DNA of 64,000 nucleotides from positions 62,001 through 126,000 of the forward strand of contig JADGAZ010000008.1 of NCBI GenBank assembly GCA_015231755.1, read 5' to 3'. A program made the translations under genes and the position numbers. The DNA is from Magnetococcales bacterium. Its GTDB lineage: Bacteria; Pseudomonadota; Magnetococcia; Magnetococcales; Magnetaquicoccaceae. The notes beneath the pieces are model-generated. The model made no database searches. It saw nothing but the letters and a program-made list of their open reading frames with translations, and had not been told where the DNA came from. Below, piece after piece: positions 10,546 to 21,500 of this stretch (its first letter is position 1; every line of letters begins with the position of its first letter).

Positions 10546-11238
10546 ATGCTCACCGTGGACCATCTCAACCAGTTTTACGGCGGCAGTCACATCCTGCGGG
10601 ATCTGACCTTCACGGTGCCGCCGGGTCAGGTGACCGCCCTGCTGGGACGCAACGGGGTGGGCAAAAGCACCCTGATGCGCTGCCTGATGGGTCTGGTGCC
10701 GGTACGCGGGGGCACGATCCATTTTCAGGGACAAGAGATCACCATGGCCCCTTCCCATCTGCGGGTGCGGGGAGGCATGGGCTATGTGCCCCAAGGCAGG
10801 GAGATCTTTCCCCGTCTGACCGTGGAAGAAAACCTGCTCATGGGGCTGGCCAGCCGACCGGCGGGCACCCCGATTCCCCAGAAGATTTACGAAACCTTTC
10901 CGGTGCTGTGGGAGATGCGCCGACGGCGGGGGGGGGATCTTTCGGGGGGACAACAACAGCAACTGGCCATCGGTCGCGCTCTGGCGGCCAAACCACGCCT
11001 GTTGATTCTGGACGAACCCACCGAAGGGATTCAACCCTCCATCATCAAGGAGATCGAAAAGGTGATCCGCGCCTTGGCGGACGGCGGGGAGATGGCCATT
11101 TTGCTGGTGGAGCAATACTACGATTTCGCCCGTTCCTTGGCGGATCACTATCTGGTGATGGAACGGGGGGAGGTGGTCCTGCGGGGCAAAGGAGACCAGA
11201 TGGATGCCGATGGCGCGCGACAACGACTCGCGGTGTGA
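10546..11238 (+). CDS. urtE: Urea ABC transporter, ATP-binding protein UrtE
   Basis: Second ATPase (LivF type), 230 residues, the normal UrtE size. Walker A GRNGVGKST, signature LSGGQQQQLAIGRAL, Walker B RLLILDEPTEGIQPSII and the switch region LLVEQYYDFA are clear; EPTEGIQPSII is characteristic of UrtE. The ureD reading frame begins 35 bases before the urtE stop, so transporter and urease genes are physically joined in one transcription unit. Confidence 0.95.
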   Translation: MLTVDHLNQFYGGSHILRDLTFTVPPGQVTALLGRNGVGKSTLMRCLMGLVPVRGGTIHFQGQEITMAPSHLRVRGGMGYVPQGREIFPRLTVEENLLMGLASRPAGTPIPQKIYETFPVLWEMRRRRGGDLSGGQQQQLAIGRALAAKPRLLILDEPTEGIQPSIIKEIEKVIRALADGGEMAILLVEQYYDFARSLADHYLVMERGEVVLRGKGDQMDADGARQRLAV

Positions 11239-12067
11239 AGATCCTCCCCCCGGCTGGTCGGCGGGTCTGACGCTGACCTTGAGCCGTCGGGACAACGGCA
11301 CGGTGCTTTCCCGACGGGATCATCACGGACCGCTGCTGGTGCAAAAGGCGCTGTATCCCGAAGGCCGGGAGGTGTGTCATCTGTTGCTGCTGCATCCGCC
11401 GGGTGGATTGGTCTCTGGGGACGCCCTGACCCTGGATCTGACCCTGGAAGCCGACAGCCATCTGTTGCTCACCACCCCCGGCGCGGGCAAGTGGTATCGC
11501 TGCGAGACAGGATCCGCCTCCCAGACGCTTCGGGCGCGATTGGCCAAAGGAGCGATTCTGGAGTGGCTGCCCCAGGAGAACATCCTGTTCGACGGCTGCG
11601 ATGCCCGACTGGGCATGGCGGTGACTTTGGAAAGCGGCGCGCTTTTCATGGGCCTGGAGATGCTGTGTCTGGGACGCCGGGCCGGCGGGGAACGGTTCGA
11701 CCGGGGCCGGGTGACGCTGGACAGCCGCGTCCTCACCCCGGAAGGCACCCTCTGGCGGGAACAGGGGGCGATCATCGGCGGATCCCCCTGGATGATGGCC
11801 GATGCCGGTTTGGGAGGGCACGGCGTGACCGGCACCCTGATGGTGGCCGGGGTGGAGATCGACCCCGAATGGCTTGAGGTGTGTCGTCGGATCCCGGTTG
11901 CCGATGGCCTGCGCACCGGGGTGACCCGTCTACCCCGGATGCTGCTGGCCCGCGCCCTGGGTCACGACAGCGAAACCTTGCGCCACTGGTTGCGTGCGCT
12001 CTGGCAGGCTTTGCGCCCCCTGGTGGCGGGGCGAACCGGGGTTTTGCCGCGAATCTGGAATACGTAA
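11204..12067 (+). CDS. ureD: Urease accessory protein UreD (UreH)
   Basis: Urease maturation scaffold, 287 residues, which with UreF and UreG loads nickel into apo-urease. Recognisable features are the early GPLLVQKALYPEG, HPPGGLVSGDAL and the block TTPGAGKWYR of the UreD family, and EWLPQENILFDGC. The ATG at 11204 is preceded by AAGGAG with a 9-base spacer, inside the end of urtE. It opens the order ureD-A-B-C-E-F-G found in many alpha- and gammaproteobacteria. Confidence 0.93.
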   Translation: MPMARDNDSRCEDPPPGWSAGLTLTLSRRDNGTVLSRRDHHGPLLVQKALYPEGREVCHLLLLHPPGGLVSGDALTLDLTLEADSHLLLTTPGAGKWYRCETGSASQTLRARLAKGAILEWLPQENILFDGCDARLGMAVTLESGALFMGLEMLCLGRRAGGERFDRGRVTLDSRVLTPEGTLWREQGAIIGGSPWMMADAGLGGHGVTGTLMVAGVEIDPEWLEVCRRIPVADGLRTGVTRLPRMLLARALGHDSETLRHWLRALWQALRPLVAGRTGVLPRIWNT

Positions 12068-12091
12068 ATCGAATTAACGTAAGGAGAGACC

Positions 12092-12394
12092 ATGGACCTG
12101 ACCCCTCGCGAACGGGACAAACTGCTCATTTTCACAGCGGGTCTGCTGGCGGAACGCCGCAAGAATCGTGGCCTGAAGCTCAACCATCCGGAAGCGGTGG
12201 CCTACATCAGCGCGGCGATTCTGGAAGGGGCGCGGGATGGGCGCACCGTGGCGGATTTGATGGGCTACGGCACCACCCTGCTTTCCCGCGCCGAGGTGAT
12301 GGACGGGGTGGCGGAAATGATCCCGGAAATTCAGGTGGAAGCCACCTTTCCGGATGGCACCAAGCTGGTCACGGTGCATCACCCCATCGTGTGA
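12092..12394 (+). CDS. ureA: Urease subunit gamma
   Basis: Smallest structural subunit, 100 residues, full length. [23 protein letters not shown] at the start (seen in the first 23 residues) and the block [21 protein letters not shown] are near-invariant in UreA. AAGGAG lies eight bases upstream. With UreB and UreC it forms the (alpha-beta-gamma) urease trimer that splits urea to ammonia and carbamate in the cytoplasm. Confidence 0.97.
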   Translation: MDLTPRERDKLLIFTAGLLAERRKNRGLKLNHPEAVAYISAAILEGARDGRTVADLMGYGTTLLSRAEVMDGVAEMIPEIQVEATFPDGTKLVTVHHPIV

Positions 12395-12446
12395 GTGTTC
12401 CTGACTCCACTTGCCATAATCATCTTATCAAAAAGAGGTCCGCCCC

Positions 12447-12752
12447 ATGATTCCTGGAGAACTGGATATCCGCCCCGGCACCATCGAACTGAACACGGAC
12501 CGGGAAAAACGCACCCTGGTGGTGGCCAACCGGGGGGATCGGCCCATTCAGGTGGGATCGCATTTTCATTTTTTTGAAGTCAACGCCGCATTGGATTTCA
12601 ACCGGACGGCCAGTCGGGGATTCCGCCTCGACATTCCCGCCGGCACCGCCGTGCGCTTCGAGCCGGGACAGAAACGCACCGTACCTTTGGTGGCCCTGGC
12701 GGGAGAACGGCGGGTGTATGGTTTCAACGCTCAGGTGATGGGAGCCTTGTAA
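12447..12752 (+). CDS. ureB: Urease subunit beta
   Basis: Structural subunit, 101 residues. It starts MIPGELDI, and contains [18 protein letters not shown] and NAALDFNR, all standard in UreB. It ends one base before the ureC ATG. A separate 101-residue beta subunit indicates the three-gene bacterial urease form rather than the fused Helicobacter form. Confidence 0.97.
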   Translation: MIPGELDIRPGTIELNTDREKRTLVVANRGDRPIQVGSHFHFFEVNAALDFNRTASRGFRLDIPAGTAVRFEPGQKRTVPLVALAGERRVYGFNAQVMGAL

Positions 12753-12753
12753 A

Positions 12754-14457
12754 ATGGCCACGATTTCCCGACAGGCTTACGCGGAGATGTACGGTCCCAC
12801 CACCGGCGACCGGATCCGGCTGGCGGATACGGAGCTGTGGATCGAGGTGGAGTCGGATTTCACCATTCCCGGCGAGGAGGTGAAATTCGGCGGCGGCAAG
12901 GTGATCCGGGATGGCATGGGGCAATCCCAACGGCTGTCTGACGCGGTGATGGATACGGTGATCACCAATGCCTTGATCCTGGACCACTGGGGCATCGTCA
13001 AGGCGGATATCGGCTTGCGTCAGGGGCGCATCGCCGGCATCGGCAAGGCGGGCAATCCGGACATTCAACCCGGCGTGACGGTGGTGATCGGTCCGGCCAC
13101 GGAGATCATCGCCGGCGAGGGGTTGATCGTCACCGCCGGGGGCATCGACAGCCACATCCACTTCATCTGTCCCCAGCAGGTGGAAGAGGCGCTTTACAGC
13201 GGCGTCACCACCATGCTGGGAGGGGGCACCGGTCCGGCGGCGGGCACCTGCGCCACCACCTGCACGCCGGGGCCTTGGCATATCCATCGCATGCTGGAAG
13301 CCGCCGAGGCGTTCCCGATGAATCTGGGCTTTTTGGGCAAGGGCAACGCCAGTCTGCCGGAAGGTCTGCGGGAACAGGTGCGGGCCGGCGCCATGGGACT
13401 GAAATTGCACGAGGATTGGGGCACCACGCCGGCGGCCATCGACTGTTGCCTGACCGTGGCCGACGAAATGGATGTGCAGGTGGCCATCCACACCGACACC
13501 CTCAACGAATCGGGATTCGTGGAAACCACCCTGGCGGCGTTCAAGGGGCGGACCATCCATACCTTTCATACCGAAGGCGCCGGAGGTGGCCACGCGCCGG
13601 ACATCCTGCGGGCCGTGGGGGAGGCCCATGTCCTGCCCTCCTCCACCAACCCCACCCGGCCTTATACCGTGAACACCGTGGATGAGCATCTGGACATGCT
13701 CATGGTGTGTCACCATCTGGATGCGGCCATCGCCGAGGATGTGGCCTTCGCCGAATCCCGCATCCGGCGGGAAACCATCGCCGCCGAAGACATTCTGCAC
13801 GATCTGGGGGCCATTTCCATGCTCTCGTCCGACTCCCAGGCCATGGGTCGGGTGGGTGAGGTGATTCTGCGCACCTGGCAGACCGCCCACAAGATGAAAG
13901 TACAACGGGGCGCCCTGCCCGAGGATCGTCAGGCGGGCAACGACAATTTCCGGGCCAAGCGTTATGTGGCCAAATACACCATCAATCCGGCCCTGGCCCA
14001 TGGCATCGGCCATTGGGTGGGATCGGTGAGCGTGGGCAAACTGGCGGATCTGGTATTGTGGAAACCGGCCTTCTTCGGGGTCAAACCCACCCTGATCCTC
14101 AAAGGCGGCATGATCGCCGCCGCCGTCATGGGAGATCCCAACGCCTCGATTCCCACGCCCCAGCCGGTCTATTTCCGTCCCATGTTCGGAGCGATGGGAG
14201 CGGCGGTGCGGTGCGCCGTGACGTTCGTCTCCGGTGCCGCCTTGGACAACCCGGCGCTTCAGGAACTGGGATTGAAGAAATCCCTGGTGGCGGTGCAAGG
14301 GTGCCGCAGCGTGAAAAAAACCGACATGATCCACAACGGTCTGACCCCGCGCATGGAGGTGGATCCAGAGACCTATCGGGTGCGGGCCGATGGCGAGATC
14401 CTCACCTGCGCCCCCCTGGCTCAACTACCGATGGCGCAACGTTATTTTCTGTTTTGA
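12754..14457 (+). CDS. ureC: Urease subunit alpha (catalytic)
   Basis: Catalytic urease subunit, 567 residues, full length. Nickel-site motifs are intact: the HIHFI pair, the lysine to be carbamylated in [18 protein letters not shown], and [12 protein letters not shown], plus the flap histidine in MVCHHLD and the aspartate in SSDSQAMGR. All expected ligands can be seen, so the enzyme should be active once matured by UreDEFG. It is the core of the urt-ure operon. Confidence 0.98.
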   Translation: MATISRQAYAEMYGPTTGDRIRLADTELWIEVESDFTIPGEEVKFGGGKVIRDGMGQSQRLSDAVMDTVITNALILDHWGIVKADIGLRQGRIAGIGKAGNPDIQPGVTVVIGPATEIIAGEGLIVTAGGIDSHIHFICPQQVEEALYSGVTTMLGGGTGPAAGTCATTCTPGPWHIHRMLEAAEAFPMNLGFLGKGNASLPEGLREQVRAGAMGLKLHEDWGTTPAAIDCCLTVADEMDVQVAIHTDTLNESGFVETTLAAFKGRTIHTFHTEGAGGGHAPDILRAVGEAHVLPSSTNPTRPYTVNTVDEHLDMLMVCHHLDAAIAEDVAFAESRIRRETIAAEDILHDLGAISMLSSDSQAMGRVGEVILRTWQTAHKMKVQRGALPEDRQAGNDNFRAKRYVAKYTINPALAHGIGHWVGSVSVGKLADLVLWKPAFFGVKPTLILKGGMIAAAVMGDPNASIPTPQPVYFRPMFGAMGAAVRCAVTFVSGAALDNPALQELGLKKSLVAVQGCRSVKKTDMIHNGLTPRMEVDPETYRVRADGEILTCAPLAQLPMAQRYFLF

Positions 14458-14502
14458 TGCGTTTCACCCGTCACCTTAACGAAACCATGGCGGACACAAC
14501 CC

Positions 14503-15003
14503 ATGATCACGATTCGCGCCTTCGCGCCCGAAAACGCTTCCACGGATCTTGCCCTGCCTTTGACCTGGGGGCAACGGTGTCACAGCCGTCTGCACACCCA
14601 TCTGCCCGACGGGGAGGTATTGGCGTTGCGACTGCCCCATGGCACCACCTTGAGCCATGGGGATCTGTTGTCGAGCGACGATGGCCGCATTCTGCGGGTG
14701 GTCGCGGCGCCAGAGCCGCTGCTGGAGGTACGGGCCGACCATGGGCTGGCCTTGACCCGGGCGGCCTATCATTTAGGCAATCGGCATGGGTCGGTGGAAA
14801 TCGGTCCGGATTGTATCCGGCTGCCGGAAGACCCCATCCTGATGGGCATGCTGGAGGGGCTGGGGTGTCGGGTGAGCCGGGTGCAGGCCTCTTTCGAGCC
14901 GGAACGCGGAGCCTATGGACACGGACACAGCCATGGACATGGCCACGATTCCGGTACATCCGATCGCCATGCCCCTGGACAACACATCCACGAGTTCGCG
15001 TGA
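14503..15003 (+). CDS. ureE: Urease accessory protein UreE (nickel metallochaperone)
   Basis: Nickel-binding chaperone, 166 residues. The UreE body is recognisable (HTHLPDGEVLALRLPHGTTL, GNRHGSVEIG, DPILMGMLEGLG), and the C-terminus is histidine-rich (alternating GH and SH residues from about 142 on), a nickel-storage tail. Its stop shares bases with the GTG start of ureF (GTGA), indicating coupling. Confidence 0.95.
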   Translation: MITIRAFAPENASTDLALPLTWGQRCHSRLHTHLPDGEVLALRLPHGTTLSHGDLLSSDDGRILRVVAAPEPLLEVRADHGLALTRAAYHLGNRHGSVEIGPDCIRLPEDPILMGMLEGLGCRVSRVQASFEPERGAYGHGHSHGHGHDSGTSDRHAPGQHIHEFA

Positions 15004-15662
15004 ACACGCCTCTGATCCGACTGATGCAACTGGCCAGCCCCGCCTTGCCCGTGGGGGCCTACACCTACTCCCAAGGGATGGAGTGGGCCGTGGAACAGGG
15101 CTGGATCCGGGACGAGGCCACGGCGTTGGCCTGGGTGGAAGGGATCCTGCGCCACCCGATGGCCGGTTTCGAGGCGCCCATGCTGGCCACCTTGCAACGG
15201 GCGGCGAACGACTGCGACACGGACCGCTTTCGGGAGTTGAACGACTGGTTCATCGCCAGCCGGGAGACCGGAGAGCTGCGGGCCGAAACCGTGCAGATGG
15301 GATATTCGTTGTTTCGTCTGGCGTTGGCGTTGGGAGAAGCGGATTTTGTCGCGGATGAGGAGTCCCTTTCGTTCCCGGCGGTGTGGGCCTTGTTGGCGAA
15401 CCGCTGGCAGATCGATGAAAGCGCGTCGGTGGGGGGCTATCTGTGGAGTTGGAGCGAAAATCAGGTGATGGCGGCCATCAAGCTGGTGCCTTTGGGTCAG
15501 ACCGCCGGACAGAGGCTGTTGTGGCGTCTGGGAGGATTGATTCCTGATCTGGCCCGGGCCGCCATCATTTTGGAAGAACCCCTCTGGAACGGCTACGCCC
15601 CGGGAGTGGCGTTGGCTTCCAGCGGTCACGAAACCCAGTATTGCCGCCTGTTTCGTTCTTGA
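15000..15662 (+). CDS. ureF: Urease accessory protein UreF
   Basis: GTPase-regulating maturation factor, 220 residues. The N-terminal block LMQLASPALPVGAYTYSQGMEW and the later SWSENQVMAAIKLVPLGQTAGQRLL (both family hallmarks) are present. The GTG at 15000 overlaps the ureE stop and gives the normal UreF length; longer frames upstream run through ureC in the wrong frame. UreF with UreD recruits UreG to urease. Confidence 0.94.
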   Translation: MNTPLIRLMQLASPALPVGAYTYSQGMEWAVEQGWIRDEATALAWVEGILRHPMAGFEAPMLATLQRAANDCDTDRFRELNDWFIASRETGELRAETVQMGYSLFRLALALGEADFVADEESLSFPAVWALLANRWQIDESASVGGYLWSWSENQVMAAIKLVPLGQTAGQRLLWRLGGLIPDLARAAIILEEPLWNGYAPGVALASSGHETQYCRLFRS

Positions 15663-15733
15663 AGCCATGTCGTTCCTCAACGTTTTGTTCCTCAGAGAAT
15701 TTCGTTCCTGAAATGGTCGCATGACGCGGGAGA

Positions 15734-16351
15734 ATGGAAAAAATCATGAAAGATCCGGTATGGCGCATCGGCATCGGCGGACCCGTGGGGTCCGGCAAAA
15801 CCGCGTTGACTCTGGCCTTGTGTCAACGGTTGCGGCAACGCTTGAGCCTGGGGGTGGTCACCAACGACATCTATACCGCCGAAGATGCCCAATTTCTGGT
15901 CCGGCATCAGGCCCTGCCCCCGGAACGGATTCTGGGGGTGGAGACCGGCGGCTGTCCCCATACCGCCATCCGGGAGGATGCCTCGATCAATCTGGAGGCG
16001 GTTGACCGTCTGATCCGGCGTTTTCCGGATTTGCAGGTGGTGCTGGTGGAGTCCGGAGGAGACAATCTGGCCGCCACCTTCAGTCCCGAGTTGGCGGATC
16101 TGACCTTGTATGTGATCGATGTGGCCGCCGGAGACAAAATCCCCCGCAAGGGCGGGCCGGGCATCACCCGTTCGGATCTGCTGGTGATCAACAAGATCGA
16201 TCTGGCCCCCCTGGTCAACGCCTCTTTGGAGGTGATGGATCGGGATGCCCGACGCATGCGCGGAGAGCGTCCTTTTGTCTTCACCAACATGAAAACCGGA
16301 GAAGGCGTGGAACAGATCATCGCGTTTTTGGAGAGCAGAGGATTGACTTGA
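15734..16351 (+). CDS. ureG: Urease accessory GTPase UreG
   Basis: SIMIBI-class GTPase, 205 residues, that couples GTP hydrolysis to nickel insertion. P-loop GGPVGSGKT (about 15-23), TNDIYT, the metal-binding CPH in [22 protein letters not shown] and the NKID nucleotide-specificity motif are all present. The start could be 15734 or the ATG four codons later (15746). It is 71 bases after ureF and 49 bases before nifA. Confidence 0.96.
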   Translation: MEKIMKDPVWRIGIGGPVGSGKTALTLALCQRLRQRLSLGVVTNDIYTAEDAQFLVRHQALPPERILGVETGGCPHTAIREDASINLEAVDRLIRRFPDLQVVLVESGGDNLAATFSPELADLTLYVIDVAAGDKIPRKGGPGITRSDLLVINKIDLAPLVNASLEVMDRDARRMRGERPFVFTNMKTGEGVEQIIAFLESRGLT

Positions 16352-16400
16352 CGTTCCAGACCGCATCAGGAATCACGCTTGATCATGGAGGGCGTTCAAT

Positions 16401-17984
16401 ATGGAGATTCTGGAACCTTTTACCGAAGATGTCATCTTTTCGGAAAAATCGGTCACGACCACCTATCTGCGCGCCCTGTTTCACGTGGGTCAGGCATTGC
16501 AGTTGTCCGCCGACCCCAGACGCACCATGCAAAGCGTGGCCGAGGCGTTGCATCGTTACGCCGACATGGAAATCGCCACCATCACCCTGGTGGAACTCTC
16601 CTCCGGCTCTTTGGTCATCAACGCCATGGCACCCATGGGCACCAAATCCATGTGCGATGTGTGTTACCGCTCCGGGGAGGGGGTTTTGGGAACGGTGCTG
16701 GCCGCCGGACGCACCATTCTGGTTCCCCGCGCCGGGGACGAACCCCGTTTCTTGAACAAATGTGGCTTGCTGGAGCGTCATCTGCCGTTCATCGGCGTTC
16801 CCATCCGCATCGGCGAGCAGGAGTTGGTCGGGGTGCTGGCGGTGCAGCCGAAGTTGATGGCTGCGGAAAAATTGATGCACCATGCCTGGTTTCTGGAGAT
16901 GGTCAGCCATTTATTGGTGCAAAGCATCCTGCTGGCCCGCAAGGTGGAAGAGGAAAAACGCAATCTCGCCGAACACCGGGATCGGCTGCTCATGGAAGTG
17001 CGCAACCGTTACGGGTTCGACAACGTGATCGGACGTTCGGCCTCCATGCGTCAGGTGTTCGATCAGGTGCGCATGGTCTCCAAATGGAACACCACGGTAT
17101 TGCTGCGCGGGGAGTCGGGCACCGGCAAGGAGTTGATCGCCCATGCCATTCATTTCAACTCGCCCCGGGCCAAGCTGCCCTTTATCAAGCTCAACTGCGC
17201 CGCCCTGCCGGACAACGTGTTGGAATCGGAACTGTTCGGTCACGAAAAAGGGGCTTTTACCGGCGCGGTGGGGATCCGGCGCGGTCGTTTTGAACTGGCC
17301 CACGGGGGTACTTTGTTTCTGGACGAGTTGGGAGAAATCTCCCCCACGTTTCAGGCCAAGCTGTTGCGGGTGTTGCAAGAAGGGGAGTTCGAGCGGGTGG
17401 GCGGCGAGCAGACCCTGCGGGTGGATGTGCGCATCATCGCGGCCACCAATCGCAATCTGGAAGAGGCGGTGCAGCGGGGATTGTTCCGCCAGGATCTGTA
17501 TTACCGGTTGAATGTCATGACCATCACCCTGCCCTCCTTGAGTTCCCGCAAGGAGGACATCCCGGAAATCTCCCGTTTTTTATTGGCCCGCATCGCCAAA
17601 CGGCAGGGACGACGCTTGGTGATCACGGACGCCACCATGCGCCTGCTGTTGCAACACGACTGGCCGGGCAATGTGCGTGAGCTGGAAAACTGCCTGGAAC
17701 GGGCGGCGGTGATGAGCGAAGGCAACATTTTGCTGCCGGACAGCATCGTTTTCGCCACGGCGCTGGGAGAGATCAAACCCGCTTCGGTGATCAGCGCACC
17801 GGCGTTCCGCCTGCCGGAAACCGAAGGGGAAGAGGAGATGGGGGAAGGGGAAAAGGAACGGGTGATCCAGGCATTGCGCAAGACCGGCTGGGTCAAGGCC
17901 AAAGCCGCCCGCCTGCTGGGCCTGACCCCCCGCCAGATCGCCTATCGCATCAAGATCTTCGGCATCGAGACCGAGACCTTTTGA
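16401..17984 (+). CDS. nifA: Nif-specific sigma-54 activator NifA
   Basis: Transcription activator of nif promoters, 527 residues. Order: N-terminal GAF domain (about 25-175, with [23 protein letters not shown]-like sequence around residue 95), an AAA+ domain with Walker A GESGTGKE (about 236) and the sigma-54-contacting GAFTGA loop (about 284), and a C-terminal Fis-type helix-turn-helix ([19 protein letters not shown]). The GAF type and the HTH ending in RQIAYRIK point to NifA rather than NtrC. The oxygen-sensing four-cysteine linker of rhizobial NifA is absent between AAA+ and HTH; only one Cys (NCLER) is there, as in NifL-partnered NifA proteins. No nifL lies nearby. GGAGG is 10 bases upstream of the ATG. 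Confidence 0.9.
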   Translation: MEILEPFTEDVIFSEKSVTTTYLRALFHVGQALQLSADPRRTMQSVAEALHRYADMEIATITLVELSSGSLVINAMAPMGTKSMCDVCYRSGEGVLGTVLAAGRTILVPRAGDEPRFLNKCGLLERHLPFIGVPIRIGEQELVGVLAVQPKLMAAEKLMHHAWFLEMVSHLLVQSILLARKVEEEKRNLAEHRDRLLMEVRNRYGFDNVIGRSASMRQVFDQVRMVSKWNTTVLLRGESGTGKELIAHAIHFNSPRAKLPFIKLNCAALPDNVLESELFGHEKGAFTGAVGIRRGRFELAHGGTLFLDELGEISPTFQAKLLRVLQEGEFERVGGEQTLRVDVRIIAATNRNLEEAVQRGLFRQDLYYRLNVMTITLPSLSSRKEDIPEISRFLLARIAKRQGRRLVITDATMRLLLQHDWPGNVRELENCLERAAVMSEGNILLPDSIVFATALGEIKPASVISAPAFRLPETEGEEEMGEGEKERVIQALRKTGWVKAKAARLLGLTPRQIAYRIKIFGIETETF

Positions 17985-18075
17985 TGCCGTGTGGCCGGAA
18001 TGATTGAACTTCACTGCCGATAATCCGCCTCTCGCCCCGCATCCCGAAGGACATGGACCTGCCATCTATTTTTTA

Positions 18076-18105
18076 TTGGCCAACCCAATACATTGGTGGT
18101 AATAT
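18076..18105 (+). promoter_or_regulatory. Sigma-70 like promoter candidate for the BELL-like/NLR pair
   Basis: TTGGCC (18076-18081) and TAATAT (18100-18105) are 18 bases apart, in front of the small gene at 18154. The local sequence turns AT-rich here. Weak evidence, by eye only. Confidence 0.35.
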
Positions 18106-18153
18106 GGTCAAATGCACTCCAATATCCTTATCAACACCGAAAGGGGCTATAAC

Positions 18154-18528
18154 ATGGATCCGATTTCCACTGCTATTATAACCGCAATCCCCGCCATTGC
18201 CGGAAAGGTCGGAGGACAGATGGTTTCGGATGCCTATGATGCTTTGAAAGGCAAGATCAAACAATTGTTCGGTGAGCAACACGCCGTGGTCACCGCCTTG
18301 CAAGGGGTTGAACAAAACCCTGCTTCCGATGGCCGTAAACTGACCTTGCAAGAAGAAATCGCTGCCAGCGGGCTGGATCGCGATGCCGAGATTATGAAAC
18401 TGGCCTCTGCTTTGAGCGAACTGATGAAAAATCATGGCGGGACGAATGTGAAAAACGAGATTAGAAACAAAATCAGACTGAAAGAATCTAAACACAATAA
18501 AATTGTCTCAAAGAACATATCCAACTAA
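18154..18528 (+). CDS. Small BELL-like helical protein, putative effector partner of the NLR
   Basis: A 124-residue protein. The N-terminus MDPISTAIITAIPAIAGKV is a short hydrophobic helix and is followed by SDAYDALKGKIKQLFG and a helical part (LTLQEEIAASGLDRDAEIMKLASALSEL). This layout resembles the bacterial BELL domain (a HeLo-like membrane-targeting domain often encoded beside NLR proteins that share a short amyloid motif), but that is recognition by eye. The basic, Asn-rich C-terminus (residues 102-121) resembles residues 4-22 of the next protein: I, N, I, S, K, I, V, K and N coincide with one gap. AAAGGGG lies 8 bases before the ATG. It ends 13 bases before the NLR gene, so the two are probably one operon. 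Confidence 0.6.
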   Translation: MDPISTAIITAIPAIAGKVGGQMVSDAYDALKGKIKQLFGEQHAVVTALQGVEQNPASDGRKLTLQEEIAASGLDRDAEIMKLASALSELMKNHGGTNVKNEIRNKIRLKESKHNKIVSKNISN

Positions 18529-18541
18529 AGAGAGCGATATC

Positions 18542-21500
18542 ATGACAAACAGAATAAATAATAGAATAAAAGCAACAAAATCAAAAGTTATTATTGTTAA
18601 TAAGAATAAGAATTCAGAAAGTACCACACCTCCTCTGCGCCTGGAATTGCAGTTGCTGCCTCCGGGTGTGACCCAGGAAGTCTCCAAAGATATTACCCGA
18701 TTCCGTTATACCTCCCAAAAGATGCAAATGATCGGTAAGGAAGTGGAACAGGCACAATTGCGTGAGTTCCTGGAAGGTCCAGAGCCATTCAAGTGGTGGC
18801 TGGTTGTGGGCGCGGGAGGCCTGGGCAAAAGCCGTCTGGCGCTCGAAACCGCTTTGGAGTGCCAAAAGCAGGGATGGGAGGCAGGTTTTCTGGGTCGCAA
18901 TCGGACATGGGAGCAGAATGTTCGTTTCCTGAACGAACCACCGCAGGATTGGCCGAGCAAACCGGTCCTTCTGATTGCGGATTACGTCCTTGGCAAACCC
19001 AAAGAAATGAGCGAACTGGTGTGCAGGTTGGCCACCCGGAAGTATGCAGATAATGCCAAGGTGCGATTATTGCTGCTGGAACGCGAAGGGGAAGAGGCCG
19101 ACTGGTTTAAACAATTTCTGGGAGAGGATGGCTACAGCAGAAGTGTCATTACGGGCAACAAACACCGAGAAAAAGCACTGAAGTTGGCACCACTTTCCAT
19201 GGAACAACTGGTTGAAGTGGTGAACCAATGGCCGGGAAGCAAACGTCTGCCCCAACAGAAGTGGCGCGCGCTTCTGGAGAGATTGGAGATAGACGGACGT
19301 CCCCTGTATGCTCTGTTACTGGCCGATGCCTTGCAACATAACGCAACTGCGGCTTTCACCTGGAACAAAAAGGAGTTGGTCTCAGACATCCTGGAACGCG
19401 AAAAACACCGCTGGCAAGAAGGGGGCGTGCAACTGGATTCGGATTTGCCTCTGTTGATCGTGGCAACCCTGTGCGGCGGGATTGATACGCTTCGGGAGGA
19501 CTTGCCGGAGACACTCCTGACCCGACTGGAACAGGCCGTGAACATCCAGAATCCGCCTTGGAGCGAACGCTCCTTGCATCTGACTGGTCACGCCATGAAC
19601 GCTGAGCAGTCGCGTCTTTTTCCCCTGGAACCTGACCTGATCGGCGAACTTTTTGTTCTGCAAGAGTTGCAGCCAACCCAGGCCAATCCCCGACTGGATA
19701 AAAGAAAATGCGACCTGCGCGCCAAACTTCTCACCACTTCCTGGAAAATCAACCCAATCGAGACTTTTGAAACCCTGTCGCGCTGCGCCCAGGACTATCC
19801 GGACCACCCAGCCTTGTGGCCGCTCATGGCCTTGCCGGAGGATCATTCTATTTGGATTCGAGAGTTCTGGGCACGTACTGTGGTCAATGTCATCAACTTT
19901 GCCGGGGTTCATACCCAGAAGGCCAAGAAACTGCTGGATCGACTCGCCGCCCTGGCCACCGCGCATCCCGGCGAGGCTACTCTGCGGGAGTTGCACGCCA
20001 AGGGCGCCTTCAATTTGATTAACGATTATCTCCAAGTTGGAAATCCAACCCAAGCACGTGAGCTGTACGACTCCCTGTCCAAACTGGCCATTTTACATCC
20101 CGGCGAGGCTACGCTGCGGGAATGGCAAGCCAAGGGCGCAGTCAATTTGATTAGAGCTTATGGCAAAGCCGGAGATCTGATCCAGACGCGAGAACTATAC
20201 TATGCCCTGTTCAGACTGGCCTCAGATCATCCCGGCGAGGCCATGCTGAGAAAGGAACAGGCCAAGGGCGCGGTCAATTTGATTGGCTCTTATACCCAAG
20301 CTGGAGATCTGACCCAGGCGCAGGAACTGTACGACGCCCTGTCCAAACTGGCTGTTTCACATCCCGATGAGGCTACATTGAGGGAGTCACAAGCCAATGG
20401 CGCATTCAATTTGTTTTTCGCTTATGGCAAAGCCGAAGATCTAGCCCAATCATGGAAACTGTACGACGCCCTGTCCAAACTGGCCGCCAAACATACCGAC
20501 GAGGCTACTCTACGGGAATGGCAAGCCAAAGGTGCGGTCGGTTTGATTCTCGCTTATAGCCAAGCCGGAGATCTGATCCGGGCGCATGAACTGTGCGATG
20601 CTCTGTCCAAACTGGCTGCCAAACATCCCCACGAGGCCACGTTACGGGAGGAGTACGCCAAGGGCGCGACCAATTTAATTCACGCTTATTGCCAAGCCGA
20701 AAATCTGACCCAAGCGCGTGAACTGTACGACTCCCTGTCCAAACTAGCCGCCGACCATCCCGACGAGGCTACGCTACGGGAGAAACAAGCCAAAGGCGCC
20801 ATCAATGTAATTTTATCTTATTGCCAAGCTGGAGATCTGACCCAAGCGCGTGAACTGTACGACTCCCTGTCCAAACTGGCCGCCGACCATCCCGATGAGG
20901 CTACCCTGCGGGAGTTGCACGCCAGTAGCGCGGTCAATTTGATTCCCGCTTATCGCCAAACAGGAGAACTGACCCGGGTGCATGAACTGTACGACACACT
21001 GTCTAAACTGGCGGCAGACCATCCCGATGAAGCCACATTGCGGGAGTTGCATGCCAAGGGCGCGGTCAATTTGATTTTCGCTTATGATCAAGCCAGAGAT
21101 CTGACTCAGGCGCAGGAAATATATGACGCTCTGTCCAAATTGGCCGCCTTACATCCCGATGAAGCTACTCTGCGGGAGCAACAAGCCAAGAGCGCATTCA
21201 ATTTGATTAACGCTTATTTCCAAGCTGAAGATCTAACTCAAGCACGGGAACTGTACGACGCCCTGTCCAAACTGGCCTCCTCACATCCCGGCGAGGCTAC
21301 GCTGCGGGAATGGCAAGCCAAGGGCGCAGTCAATTTGATTAGAGCTTATGGCAAAGCCGGAGATCTGATCCAGACGCGAGAACTATACTATGCCCTGTTC
21401 AGACTGGCCTCAGATCATCCCGGCGAGGCCATGCTGAGAAAGGAACAGGCCAAGGGCGCGGTCAATTTGATTGGCTCTTATACCCAAGCTGGAGATCTGA

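Noticed and set aside
14013-15662. Long frame running through ureC, ureE and into ureF
   Set aside because: Only its last 220 codons (from the GTG at 15000) are ureF; the rest lies in wrong frames of conserved urease genes.
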